Assembly (NCBI GenBank): GCA_023417775.1 | Contig: JAEZEJ010000028.1 | Location: 1 to 64,000 of the forward strand | Direction: 5' to 3' | Source: Actinomycetes bacterium | GTDB taxonomy: Bacteria; Actinomycetota; Actinomycetes; Propionibacteriales; Nocardioidaceae | DNA length: 64,000 bases | Shown: positions 16,801 to 25,093 of the stretch, piece by piece | How positions within the stretch are numbered: position 1 is the first letter of the stretch | How the letters are laid out: the number at the start of each line of letters is the position of its first letter | Position numbers and translations under genes: made by a program | The notes under the pieces: generated by a model | Database searches by the model: none | Told to the model about the DNA's origin: nothing | What the model saw: only the letters and a program-made list of their open reading frames with translations

Positions 16801-16817
16801 GGCTGCTGAAAGCAGCC
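16801..16817. other. Short perfect hairpin upstream of the TspO-like gene
   Basis: GGCTGCT/AGCAGCC around GAA. It lies between the divergent alarmone synthetase and TspO-like genes, 9 nt before a -10 box, so it may be an operator rather than a terminator. Confidence 0.3.
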
Positions 16818-16825
16818 GTCGTGCC

Positions 16826-16831
16826 TACCGT
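16826..16831 (+). promoter_or_regulatory. Candidate -10 box, leaderless TspO-like gene
   Basis: TACCGT lies 6 nt before the ATG at 16838, without a Shine-Dalgarno sequence. Confidence 0.5.
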
Positions 16832-16837
16832 CGTCCT

Positions 16838-17635
16838 ATGAGCGAGCACCCCTCCGCCCCTTCACCGACCGACCGCCGCGGCGCCTCCCGGGCGATGCTC
16901 GCGGTGGTGCTGCTGGCCGCGATCGCGCAGGCGGCGGCTCCGGTGATCCCTTTCACCGGCAACGGGGCGCAGCCGAACGAGTCGACGACCGACCTGCTGA
17001 TCACGCCCGCCGGGTACACGTTCTCCCTGTGGGGACTGATCTACGCGTTGTCGATCGTCGCGGCGATCGCGATGGTCGTGACGGCCTCCACCGGCACTGT
17101 CCGCCCGCAACGGCTGAGCATCAACCTGCTGGTCGCCTTCGCGGGCGCGGCGGTGTGGATCGCGGTCTCGGCCGCGGAGTGGTCCTGGGTGACCTCGATC
17201 GTGCTGACGGTCATGGCGGTGGCGCTGCTGGACGCGGCGCGCATCGCGGCCGCCGGTGACGTGGAGGCACCCCGCTGGCTCGTCGTGCTGGTCCGCTCGA
17301 CGATCGGGATCTACGCCGCGTGGGCGACCGCCGCGGTCTTCCAGAACTGGGCCTCGGACATCGGAGCGAGCTTCGGTGACCCGGCCGAGCCCTGGTGGCA
17401 GCTGGCGGTGCTCATCGCGTCCGTGCTCGTGGGAACGGCCGTGACCGCTCTCTACGGCGCCCGGTTGCCGCTGTATCCGGTGACGCTGGTGTGGGCCTTC
17501 GTCGGCATCATCGTCCATGCCTGGGGCGAGACGGCCGCGGTGGTCGCCACGTGCATCGCCGGCATCGTCGTCGCCCTCGCCGCCCTCGGGTGGTCCTTCG
17601 CCCACGAGCGCCGTACCCGGTCCCGACAGGGGTAG
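16838..17635 (+). CDS. TspO/tryptophan-rich sensory protein-like membrane protein
   Basis: A 265-residue membrane protein with about eight hydrophobic segments. The segment LITPAGYTFSLWGLIYAL is characteristic of the long TspO/MBR-related proteins ('ITPAGYTFSIWGLIY'), and WSWVTSIVLTVMAVALL follows. Function is unknown; TspO proteins bind porphyrins. Length is above the classical 160 residues of TspO, matching the larger actinobacterial variant. Repeat R3 overlaps its stop codon. Confidence 0.72.
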   Translation: MSEHPSAPSPTDRRGASRAMLAVVLLAAIAQAAAPVIPFTGNGAQPNESTTDLLITPAGYTFSLWGLIYALSIVAAIAMVVTASTGTVRPQRLSINLLVAFAGAAVWIAVSAAEWSWVTSIVLTVMAVALLDAARIAAAGDVEAPRWLVVLVRSTIGIYAAWATAAVFQNWASDIGASFGDPAEPWWQLAVLIASVLVGTAVTALYGARLPLYPVTLVWAFVGIIVHAWGETAAVVATCIAGIVVALAALGWSFAHERRTRSRQG

Positions 17636-17726
17636 GCCATCAACCTCATTCGGTGACGATGAGGTTGACGGCCTACCGCCAGCGCGGGGGAAGGGTTGAC
17701 GGCCTGCCGCCACGTGGCGGGCGGGG
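17631..17726 (-). repeat. 3'-end repeat R3 with 19-bp hairpin
   Basis: Best preserved copy. GGTAGGCCATCAACCTCAT (17631-17649) pairs with 17659-17677 at 18 of 19 positions around a 9-nt loop. A second GGTTGACGGCCTGCCGCC unit follows, and the element ends at the copC stop (GGGTCA). Lies between convergent genes; a likely bidirectional terminator. Confidence 0.78.
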
Positions 17727-18236
17727 TCAACGCCGACGACCGCCGAGCACCAGCCAGCCCACCAGACCGACCACCACGACGCCACCGGCGACGAGCACGA
17801 TGGGCATCGTCATCGAGCCCTCGTCCTCCTCGTCATCGGACGCGTCATCGGGAACGGGGTCGCCCGGAGCGCCGACGGAGAACGGGATTCGGCCGTTGAT
17901 CGGGTGACCATCGGCCGACACCACGCGCCATCGGATCTCATAGGACCCGTCGGGCAGGTCCGAGGGGACCTCCGCACGGACGAAACGACCATCGAGCACC
18001 GCGTCCCCGACCGCGCGGTTCTCGCCCTCGCTGTCGATGACCAGCAGGGTCGATCCGGTCTCGATCAGGGCTTCATTGAACTCCAGCTCGACCTCGGAGG
18101 GGGCCGCATCGAGCACCTCGTCGGCGGCCGGCGTACTGCCGATGAGCTGGGCGTGGGCCGCGGCCGGCGAACCGGACCACAGCAGCACGAGGATCGACGC
18201 CGTCGAGACGGCACCGAAGAGACGTAGGAGACGCAT
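17727..18236 (-). CDS. copC: CopC-domain copper-binding protein, membrane-anchored
   Basis: A 169-residue exported protein. Signal peptide (about 1-27, ending SPAAAHA), mature N-terminal HAQLIGSTPAADEVL with the copper-binding His, CopC core to about residue 123 (WRVVSADGHPINGRIPFSV, second copper ligand), an acidic linker (DDASDDEEDEGS) and a C-terminal transmembrane helix with GGRRR. It likely binds Cu(II) outside the membrane and passes it to CopD. It overlaps the copC-copD fusion gene by 1 nt and is the last gene of the cluster. Confidence 0.9.
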   Translation of the reverse strand: MRLLRLFGAVSTASILVLLWSGSPAAAHAQLIGSTPAADEVLDAAPSEVELEFNEALIETGSTLLVIDSEGENRAVGDAVLDGRFVRAEVPSDLPDGSYEIRWRVVSADGHPINGRIPFSVGAPGDPVPDDASDDEEDEGSMTMPIVLVAGGVVVVGLVGWLVLGGRRR

Positions 18237-19630
18237 CAGAGAACATCCTTTCGGAAGGAAGGGAGAAGTCGGAAGAGGGCTGCGCCGAGGGCGCAGCCGA
18301 GGATCAGGATCACCAGCACCGCGACGGGGCCAGCCGGCTCGCCCGACCGCTCGGCGAGCGAGGAGGATCGCGGTGACACCGACACCAGCACGCCGGTGAT
18401 CGCCACGACCACGGCCAATGCGCTCGCCTCGAGGGTGAGGATGCGGTGCAAGGTCCGACGAGCATCGGACGATCGCTCGACCGAGCCGACGAGCCGGCGG
18501 CGGTTCCACGCGCCGAGGCCGACGACGAGGACCGTGACGATCATCTTGACGAGCACCAACCGCCCGTAGCCGGTCTGCCAGAGGCCCTCGAACGACCCGG
18601 AGATCCGCCAGTAGAGCACGGCCGCGGCCATCACGAGCAAGGCGATCGTCCACGCGGCCACCGATGAGAAGCGGGCGACGATCCGGGCCGCATCGCGGGC
18701 CCGGGGCCGTGCGGAGAGGACGATCAGCAGTCCCACGATCCCGCCGGCCCACACCGCCGCCGCGGCGACGTGGAGCAGGTCCGCGGGCAGCACGAGCCAC
18801 GCCGGCCCGTAGCTGCGCGTATGGCCCACCACCGCCAGGGATCCGAGCACCGCGCCGGCACCCGCCCCCGACAGCACCGGCCCGCCGCGCCGAGGCGCAC
18901 CCAGGATCGCCGCCGCGCCGAACACGACGAGGAGGGCGGCGACCGTCGAGGAGCCGGTCGCCGTGATCCCTGCGGACCAGACTCCCAGCGGCTCTCCGGA
19001 CTCCCACCACGCGGTCAACGGCACCAGCAGCACGGCCCCGACGGACGCGGCCACAGCGGATCCGGAGGTGGCCCGGCGCAACCGCGCGCGGGCCACCTCA
19101 TCGCGCCGGGTGACGGGTGCCGCCAGTACCCCGAAGACGGCGAGACCGGCCAACAGCAGGACGCCTCCGTAGCGCACTGCCTCGGCCACGGCCTTCAGGA
19201 CATCGACCTCCCGCTGCTCTTGCACCGATGGCAGCGGGATCACGCTCTCGCTCGGCGCGCCGACCGAGAAGCTGATCCCGCCCGTCACCGGATGGCTGTC
19301 GGCGGAGATCACCCGCCAGCGCAGCAGATAGGTGCCGTCGGCGAGCTCCTCGGAGGGCGCGATGACCAGGTCCTCCCCATCCGTGGAGACCTCCGCGGCG
19401 ACCGCCCGGCCCTCGGCGTCGAGGAGCTCATTGCCGGCGGAGGCGGGGGTGACCGGCTCATCGAAACGGACGGTGATCCGGTCGGGAGCCGTCGGGACGA
19501 CCTGGCCGTCGGCCGGGTCGGTGTCGACGAGATTGGCGTGAGCGGACGCCGGTGACGGTGCCGCCAGCACCAGCAGGACGGATGCGACCAGCCCGGCGAG
19601 CACCGCCCGCCGGGCGGTCGCCGGGCTCAC
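18236..19630 (-). CDS. CopC-CopD fusion, copper uptake protein
   Basis: A 464-residue fusion. Signal peptide, then a CopC domain beginning HANLVDTDPADGQVV and closing at WRVISADSHPVTGGISFSV (to about residue 130), followed by an eight-helix CopD domain (about 155-440) with HTRSYGPAWLVLPADLLHVAAAAVWAGGIVGLL and the KMIVTVLVVGLGAWNRRRL pair. CopD is the inner-membrane copper importer. The GTG at 19630 is chosen because it overlaps the YcnI stop (GTGA). Having CopC both fused and as a separate gene is common in actinobacteria. Confidence 0.9.
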   Translation of the reverse strand: MSPATARRAVLAGLVASVLLVLAAPSPASAHANLVDTDPADGQVVPTAPDRITVRFDEPVTPASAGNELLDAEGRAVAAEVSTDGEDLVIAPSEELADGTYLLRWRVISADSHPVTGGISFSVGAPSESVIPLPSVQEQREVDVLKAVAEAVRYGGVLLLAGLAVFGVLAAPVTRRDEVARARLRRATSGSAVAASVGAVLLVPLTAWWESGEPLGVWSAGITATGSSTVAALLVVFGAAAILGAPRRGGPVLSGAGAGAVLGSLAVVGHTRSYGPAWLVLPADLLHVAAAAVWAGGIVGLLIVLSARPRARDAARIVARFSSVAAWTIALLVMAAAVLYWRISGSFEGLWQTGYGRLVLVKMIVTVLVVGLGAWNRRRLVGSVERSSDARRTLHRILTLEASALAVVVAITGVLVSVSPRSSSLAERSGEPAGPVAVLVILILGCALGAALFRLLPSFRKDVL

Positions 19631-20250
19631 GCCGCGCGCCGACTGCGGAGCAGAGCCGTTCCGCCGGCCGCGAGACCGAGGGCTCCGAGCACCAGGCCGC
19701 CCCATCCGGCGATCTCGGCTCCGGCGATGGAGGTGTCGTCCTCGTCGACCCCCGAGCCGGACGCCTCGGTGAGCGTGACCGAGGGCGCCGGGTGGGCCGG
19801 CTCGTCCTCGCCTTCCGTGGCGGTCTCGGTCCAGGCCGTCTCACCCTCCTCGCAGGTCTGCAGGACGGGGAAGACCACATCCTCCCCGGCGGTCTCGGGA
19901 AGCGGGAGGGCGAGCTCGAAGGTGTCGCGGATGCCGTCCTCGAGTGGCTGATCGGCGGTGAAGATCACCTGGTCGATGTGATCGTCGGCGGTCGTGGTGC
20001 TGATCTCCCAGCCCGGGTGCGCGGTCGGGGTGACCGTGACGACCTCTTCGGGGATGTCGATCGCGACCGACGTGGTGGGCGAACCGTCGCAGCCGTGCCC
20101 GACGGCGAAGCTGAGAACCGAGTAGGCACCGGCTTCCGTGGTGGTGGGTGTGATGTCGATATGAGCCGAGGCGCCGGCGGCGCCGAGGATCACCAGGGTG
20201 GACGCGGTGCAGCCGATGACGGCGGCGCGCGTGAGATGACGATGATGCAT
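19627..20250 (-). CDS. YcnI-like (DUF1775) copper chaperone
   Basis: A 207-residue exported protein. Signal peptide (about 1-29) ending ASAHI, so the mature protein starts with the His used for copper in the YcnI family; DUF1775 core with YSVLSFAVGHGCDGSPTTSVAIDIPEEV and a C-terminal membrane helix with SRRAA. Works with CopC and CopD in periplasm-side copper handling. AAGGACC lies about 5 nt before the ATG. First gene of the ycnI-copCD-copC transcript. Confidence 0.9.
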   Translation of the reverse strand: MHHRHLTRAAVIGCTASTLVILGAAGASAHIDITPTTTEAGAYSVLSFAVGHGCDGSPTTSVAIDIPEEVVTVTPTAHPGWEISTTTADDHIDQVIFTADQPLEDGIRDTFELALPLPETAGEDVVFPVLQTCEEGETAWTETATEGEDEPAHPAPSVTLTEASGSGVDEDDTSIAGAEIAGWGGLVLGALGLAAGGTALLRSRRAA

Positions 20251-20333
20251 GAAGGGTCCTTCGACTGAGCTCCTGCGAGGGCAGGAGAGGGAGCGGCACC
20301 GTGATCGGTCACGGGCCGCGGATGGATCGGGAG

Positions 20334-20840
20334 TCAGTCGACGGACGGAGGTCCGCGGGTCGGGAGCACCGCGGTGTGACAGGCGACCGGCACCAGCCGA
20401 CCGGTCGCCCCGTAGCCCGGGAGCCTTCGCAGACTCGGCGGGGCGGCGGTCAGTCTGATGCGGGCGCGTGTTAGCCATCGCCAGAGCCGCCACCACAGAT
20501 CCTCGGCGGAGCTCAGTAGCACGCAGCTGACCACGGTGGCCACGATGTGGGCGGCGAGCATGCCGAGGGAGAGATGGGCATCCCCGGTCACATAGGACGA
20601 GAGACCGTGCACGGCGACCTGGGCGGTACCCACCCCGAGCAGGAGCATCGGAAAGGACCAGCGCCGACCGGACATCGCGAGGGCGAGGAGCGCCGCCACG
20701 ACCACCACCGGCATCAGGGCCACCACCGGGGGTGGAGTGCCGTGTCCGAGCACATGCGCCAGCAGCGCCACGCCCGTCACGACAGCACCGACCACCAGCG
20801 CGCGGAGAGCACGCGCTGCCGGAGCGGTCGGGGCGATCAC
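20334..20840 (-). CDS. Hypothetical four-helix membrane protein of the copper cluster
   Basis: A 168-residue protein with four hydrophobic segments up to about residue 115 (VVGAVVTGVALLAHVLGHG, VVVVAALLALAM, MLLLGVGTAQVAVHGLSSYV, MLAAHIVATVVSCVLLSS) carrying His residues in the helices, then a basic soluble tail. I do not recognise it by name; such proteins often precede ycnI in actinobacteria. Its GTG lies 6 nt after TACGAT, so it is likely leaderless and may start the copper transcript. Confidence 0.65.
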   Translation of the reverse strand: MIAPTAPAARALRALVVGAVVTGVALLAHVLGHGTPPPVVALMPVVVVAALLALAMSGRRWSFPMLLLGVGTAQVAVHGLSSYVTGDAHLSLGMLAAHIVATVVSCVLLSSAEDLWWRLWRWLTRARIRLTAAPPSLRRLPGYGATGRLVPVACHTAVLPTRGPPSVD

Positions 20841-20846
20841 GCCCCC

Positions 20847-20852
20847 ATCGTA
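20847..20852 (-). promoter_or_regulatory. Candidate -10 box, copper cluster
   Basis: TACGAT on the minus strand lies 6 nt before the GTG at 20840. Confidence 0.45.
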
Positions 20853-20901
20853 GGCTCGGCCGATCGGCGCCGATCGTCGCAGCCCAGGTCCCCGCGCGCG
20901 C

Positions 20902-20907
20902 TACCGT
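20902..20907 (+). promoter_or_regulatory. Candidate -10 box, leaderless unknown gene
   Basis: TACCGT lies 6 nt before the ATG at 20914. Confidence 0.5.
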
Positions 20908-20913
20908 ACGCAC

Positions 20914-21918
20914 ATGCTCGACGCCGACCGCCTGCTCGCGGGTCCCCGGGGACGGAGGCTGTGCTTCGAGCTGATCGCGCAGGCCGCCGACGGGCTCACG
21001 GGCTGGGTGTGGGAACTGATGACCCCCGAACCGGGATCGGCGCCGTATCTGGCTGCGGGCAGGTCCTGGGGCAGAGCCCTTCATGCCTTCCGGTCCGCGA
21101 TGCCGTCCGCGAAGGAGCCGACCCGGGTGCGTGACGATGCCGATCTCGACGGCTTCACCGCGCATCTCGCCACCATCGACGTCGTCCTCGACGCCGATCG
21201 GCTCATGCGTGCCTTCTCCGCCTCCGCCGACCGAGCGATGTACTGGCAATCCCCGGATCAGGAGGACGTCCTCTGCGCCCATCCGGCGGTGATCCAGGCA
21301 CTGCGACCGATCGCCGAACAGGTCGTCGCACACCCCGATGCCTGTTGGTGGTCCACACCGGCCGCGGCGGAGCAGTGGTGGCTGGCGGATTCGGATCTCA
21401 CGGACGGCGAACCCCTCGCCGACGATCCATGGGAGCTCGCCGGGTGGTGGTCGACACCGATGCCCGCCGCCTACACGACGCGCGCCGTCGGCGACCTCGG
21501 GCCGGTCGGGCTGTGGCTGGAGGAGGACGCCTTCGACCACACGCGCTACGAGGCCCGGCTGGTCGACGTCCCGGGCGCGGTACTGGAGATCGACGCGTCC
21601 GACGCGTGGATCGAACTGTGTCGGCGCCATCCGCGCGAGGTCCCCCGAGACATGGCCGACACCTGGCACCAGGTCACCGGACGGCGCGGACGGTGGGTGC
21701 TCCCCGACTGGCGCGTCGTGGCATGCGAGTGGGCCGGCGTGCACGTCCAGCCCTCCGCCTATCTGGCAGGCGCGACCCGTGCCTTGCCGGTCGACGACAC
21801 GGCCGCGACGATGATCGCCGGCTGGCATCCCGATGCGACCTACTGGTTCACCCGGCCGGCAGTGATCCGCACGGAGCAGTGGCACCGCCAGGGGGACGCC
21901 CCCTGGCGGCGCGCCTGA
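20914..21918 (+). CDS. Conserved hypothetical protein
   Basis: A 334-residue soluble protein I do not recognise. It is rich in Trp (WVWELMTPEP, CWWSTPAAAEQWWLAD, WELAGWWSTPMPAAYTT), acidic overall, and has no signal peptide, membrane segment or clear catalytic motif. Codon use is like its neighbours. It is expressed from its own leaderless-type promoter and ends at repeat R4. No function is proposed. Confidence 0.7.
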   Translation: MLDADRLLAGPRGRRLCFELIAQAADGLTGWVWELMTPEPGSAPYLAAGRSWGRALHAFRSAMPSAKEPTRVRDDADLDGFTAHLATIDVVLDADRLMRAFSASADRAMYWQSPDQEDVLCAHPAVIQALRPIAEQVVAHPDACWWSTPAAAEQWWLADSDLTDGEPLADDPWELAGWWSTPMPAAYTTRAVGDLGPVGLWLEEDAFDHTRYEARLVDVPGAVLEIDASDAWIELCRRHPREVPRDMADTWHQVTGRRGRWVLPDWRVVACEWAGVHVQPSAYLAGATRALPVDDTAATMIAGWHPDATYWFTRPAVIRTEQWHRQGDAPWRRA

Positions 21919-21940
21919 TGGTCCCGGCCTGCTCGAGGGG

Positions 21941-22063
21941 GCGGTGCGTCATCAACGTCATCGAGCCCGGTTGAGGTTGACGAGGTACCGCGCTCGCTCG
22001 CGAAGGGTTGACCACCTACCGCCGCCGAGGCGGAAGGGTTGATGGCCTACCGCCACCAGGGGG
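21941..22063 (-). repeat. 3'-end repeat R4, three units
   Basis: Longest copy. Three GGTTGAN-GGCCTACCGCC-like units separated by short GC stems (CCGCCGAGGCGG), ending in GGGTCA at the flavoprotein stop. It lies between convergent genes. Confidence 0.7.
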
Positions 22064-23752
22064 TCAGGCTCGCGCGACCGCCCGGCCTGCGGCCCGGCCC
22101 GAGAAGATGCAGCCGCCGAGGAAGCTCCCCTCCAGCGCGTTGTAGCCGTGCACACCGCCTCCGCCGAAGCCGGCGACCTCGCCGGCCGCATAGAGACCGG
22201 GCACCGGATCGCCGTCGGCGTCGATCACCCGCGAGTCCAGATCGGTCTGCAGCCCACCGAGTGTCTTGCGCGTCAGGATATTGAGCCGGACGGCGATGAG
22301 GGGGCCCTCGTCGGGATCGGTGAAGCGGTGCGGCTTGGCCACCCGCACGAGCTTGTCCGTCCGCGAGCGGCGGGCGTTGGCGATCGCCATGAGCTGCAGG
22401 TCCTTGCCGAAGTCGTTGGCGAGCTCCGCGTCGCGGGCGAGCACCTGCCGTTCCACCAGATCGGCATCGAGCATCGGTCCGCGCGGCTCCTCGTCCTCGG
22501 TGACGATGCCGTTCATCTTCTGCACCAGCTCGCGGACGGTGTCGGCGACGACGAAGTCGATGCCGTGCTGTTTGAAGGCTTCGACCGGCCCCGGGGCGCC
22601 CTTCGCCAGACGGCTCTTGAGCAGGAAGCGAAGGTCCTTGCCGGTGATATCCGGGTTCTGCTCGGAGCCGGAGAGGGCGAACTCCTTCTCGATCACCGAC
22701 TGGGTGAGCACGAACCAGGAGTAGTCGTAACCGGTCGAGAGGATCTCGCGCAGTGTGCCGAGGCTGTCGAAGCCCGGGAAGTTCGGGGCGGGGAGACGGC
22801 GTCCGGTCGCGTCGAGCCACAGCGAGCTCGGGCCCGGGATGATCCGGATCGCGTGATCGGCCCACACCGGATCCCAGTTGTGGACGCCTTCGGTGTAGTG
22901 CCACATGCGGTCCCGGTTGACGATGCGCCCGCCGGCATCCGCGGTGATGGAGAGCATGCGGCCGTCGACATGCGCCGGGACGCCCGAGATCATGTGCCGC
23001 GGCGCGGGGCCGAGCCGGTCGGTGGGCCAGTTGTCGCGGATGAGGTCGTGGTTGTGGCCGATGCCGCCGGAGGTGACGATCACTGCGGGAGCCCGCAGCT
23101 CGAAGTCCTCGACCTCGTCGCGGTTGGAGGCGACTCCGCGGTCGGCCTCGTCGGCGGCGAGGATCGCCCCGCGGACCCCGACGACCGTGCCGTCCTCGAC
23201 GATCAGCTCGTCCACCCGATGCCGGAACCCGAACTCGACCATCCCGGTGCGCTCGGCGGCCTGGACGGGTTCGGCGAAGACCCGGACCACCTCGGGCCCG
23301 GTGCCCCAGGTGAGATGGAAGCGCGGGACCGAGTTGCCGTGACCGAGGGCATCGCCGCGGCCACGCTCGGCCCAGCCGACGATCGGCAGGACCTTCAGCC
23401 CGAGCTCGCGCAGGTAGTCGCGCTTCTCATCGGTCGCGAAGCGCACATAGGCCTCGGCCCACTGCCGCGCCCAGATGTCCTCATCGTCGAGCCGGTCGAA
23501 TCCCGCCGATCCCTGCCAGTCCTGCCAGGCGAGGTCGAAGGAGTCCTTGACGCCCATCCGGCGCTGCTCGGGCGAGTCGACGAAGAACAGTCCGCCGAGG
23601 GACCACCAGGCCTGTCCGCCGAGATTGGCGCGATTCTCCTGATCGAGCACGAGCACCCGCTTGCCGGCGCGGGCGAGCTCATAGGTGGCGACGAGACCGG
23701 CGAGACCGGCGCCGACGACGATGGCGTGCGGCTGACGCGAGGATGACTGCAT
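22064..23752 (-). CDS. FAD-binding dehydrogenase (fumarate reductase/KstD-like)
   Basis: A 562-residue flavoprotein. The N-terminal Rossmann motif AIVVGAGLAGLVATYELARAGKRVLVLD binds FAD. GIGHNHDLIRDNWP and the C-terminal GLYAAGEVAGFGGGGVHGYNALEGSFLGGCIFSGRAAG close the FAD site as in the fumarate reductase/3-ketosteroid dehydrogenase superfamily. The substrate is unknown. It follows a TetR gene by 1 nt, so the regulator probably controls both. Confidence 0.85.
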   Translation of the reverse strand: MQSSSRQPHAIVVGAGLAGLVATYELARAGKRVLVLDQENRANLGGQAWWSLGGLFFVDSPEQRRMGVKDSFDLAWQDWQGSAGFDRLDDEDIWARQWAEAYVRFATDEKRDYLRELGLKVLPIVGWAERGRGDALGHGNSVPRFHLTWGTGPEVVRVFAEPVQAAERTGMVEFGFRHRVDELIVEDGTVVGVRGAILAADEADRGVASNRDEVEDFELRAPAVIVTSGGIGHNHDLIRDNWPTDRLGPAPRHMISGVPAHVDGRMLSITADAGGRIVNRDRMWHYTEGVHNWDPVWADHAIRIIPGPSSLWLDATGRRLPAPNFPGFDSLGTLREILSTGYDYSWFVLTQSVIEKEFALSGSEQNPDITGKDLRFLLKSRLAKGAPGPVEAFKQHGIDFVVADTVRELVQKMNGIVTEDEEPRGPMLDADLVERQVLARDAELANDFGKDLQLMAIANARRSRTDKLVRVAKPHRFTDPDEGPLIAVRLNILTRKTLGGLQTDLDSRVIDADGDPVPGLYAAGEVAGFGGGGVHGYNALEGSFLGGCIFSGRAAGRAVARA

Positions 23753-23753
23753 C

Positions 23754-24338
23754 TCACTCCTGGAGGACGGGCCACACGAGGGCGGCGAGTTGGTCGATGG
23801 CGGCATCGATATCGGCAGGGCTGTGGGAGACGGGCACGGCGAGCGCGAGCCCGTCGACGACGCTGATGACGACGCGGAGCAGCGCCCGCGGGTCGGACAC
23901 GGGGGACGAGGCGAACAGACCGGCGGCCCCCGACATGAGGATCCGGTGATACTCCTCGGTGGCTGGCTCCAGCGCGACGCGCAGGGCGGCATCGGTGCGC
24001 GCGGCGAGCATGAGCTCGTGCCAGGTGCGGTTCTCCGTCGAGGACCCGAGGCGGACCAGCTCGTCGAGCACTCGGCGCAGGGTCTCCCGTGAGTCGACCG
24101 GCTCGATACCGGCGGCGGCGAAGGCCGCGCCTTGACGCCGGGCGACCTCGGTGGCCGCAGCGGCCAGCAGCGTACGGCGATTCGGGAAGTGCCGGAAGAG
24201 AGCGCCCTGGCTGAGGCCCGCCCGTTCGCAGACGGCCTGCGTGGTGGTGGCGGCATAGCCGCGCTCGTTCAAGGAGGCGATCGTCGCGTCGAGCAGTAGC
24301 GCGATGGTGCGCTCACGCCGCTCGGTCTGGGTCGCCAT
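23754..24338 (-). CDS. TetR-family regulator of the flavoprotein gene
   Basis: A 194-residue TetR protein. The HTH is ATTTQAVCERAGLSQGALFRHFPNRRTLL (about 30-58), followed by a helical ligand domain. It is the first gene of a two-gene unit with the FAD dehydrogenase and likely represses its own operon. An AGTGAGCACTTTC stretch about 35-50 nt upstream is a possible operator, not a clean palindrome. Confidence 0.87.
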   Translation of the reverse strand: MATQTERRERTIALLLDATIASLNERGYAATTTQAVCERAGLSQGALFRHFPNRRTLLAAAATEVARRQGAAFAAAGIEPVDSRETLRRVLDELVRLGSSTENRTWHELMLAARTDAALRVALEPATEEYHRILMSGAAGLFASSPVSDPRALLRVVISVVDGLALAVPVSHSPADIDAAIDQLAALVWPVLQE

Positions 24339-24448
24339 GACGCGAGCATGTCACGCCCCCGCCGAAAAAGAAAGTGCTCACTCTCTATCCTGTTGATCAT
24401 CCGAGCGCGGCAACTCAACGACCTCGGAACCTCCCCCGCCGAACCGGG

Positions 24449-25093
24449 TTAGCGCAGGATCCCCTCGTGCAGCGCGCGGAGCACCGCACGGGTGCGGTCC
24501 CGGGCGCCGAGCTTGAGCAGGATGGTGGAGACATGATTCTTCACCGTCCCCTCGGCGAGGAACACCACCTCCGCGATCTCGCGATTGCTGTGGCCGGCGG
24601 CGATCAGACGCAGCACCTCGACCTCGCGCTCGGTCAGCTCCTGGACGGCCGGAGCGTCGGCGCCTACGGGCGGAGGCCCGGCCTGGATCGCGCGTACGAG
24701 ACGGTCGGTGATCGAGGGGGCGATGAGCGTCCCTCCCTCGGCGAGGGTCGCCACGGCACGCGCGAGTTGCTCGACCGTGACGTCCTTGAGGAGATAACCC
24801 CGTGCCCCCGCGCGCAGGGCCTCGAGGACGAGGTCATCGTCGTCGAAGGTCGTCAACACCAGCACCGGGATCTCGCCGCCGTGCTCGCGCAGCCGGTTCA
24901 GCGTCCAGATGCCGTCATAGCGCGGCATCCGCAGGTCGAGCAGCACCACGTCCGGGGCGGTCCGCTCGATGACCTCCAGCGCCGCGGCCCCGTCATCGGC
25001 CTCGCCGACCACCTCGATCCCGGCCAGGTCCAGCAGGGTGCGGATCCCCTGCCGCACGAGGGTCTGGTCGTCGACGACCACCACGCGGGTCAT
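24449..25093 (-). CDS. NarL/FixJ-type response regulator (module A)
   Basis: A 214-residue regulator. Receiver with acidic pair VVVVDDQTLVRQG, phospho-Asp in VLLDLRMPRYDG, switch Thr in LTTF and Lys in LLKD; LuxR-type HTH near the C-terminus (LTEREVEVLRLIAAGHSNREIAEVVFLAEGTVKNHV). Overlaps the histidine kinase gene by 4 nt. Together with the divergent ABC-2 exporter it forms a LiaRS/DesKR-like module that probably answers membrane or antibiotic stress. Confidence 0.9.
   Translation of the reverse strand: MTRVVVVDDQTLVRQGIRTLLDLAGIEVVGEADDGAAALEVIERTAPDVVLLDLRMPRYDGIWTLNRLREHGGEIPVLVLTTFDDDDLVLEALRAGARGYLLKDVTVEQLARAVATLAEGGTLIAPSITDRLVRAIQAGPPPVGADAPAVQELTEREVEVLRLIAAGHSNREIAEVVFLAEGTVKNHVSTILLKLGARDRTRAVLRALHEGILR

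Noticed and set aside
24339..24448. A clean TetR operator before the flavoprotein regulator
   Set aside because: AGTGAGCACTTTC is suggestive but not an inverted repeat of useful length; not listed as a separate feature.
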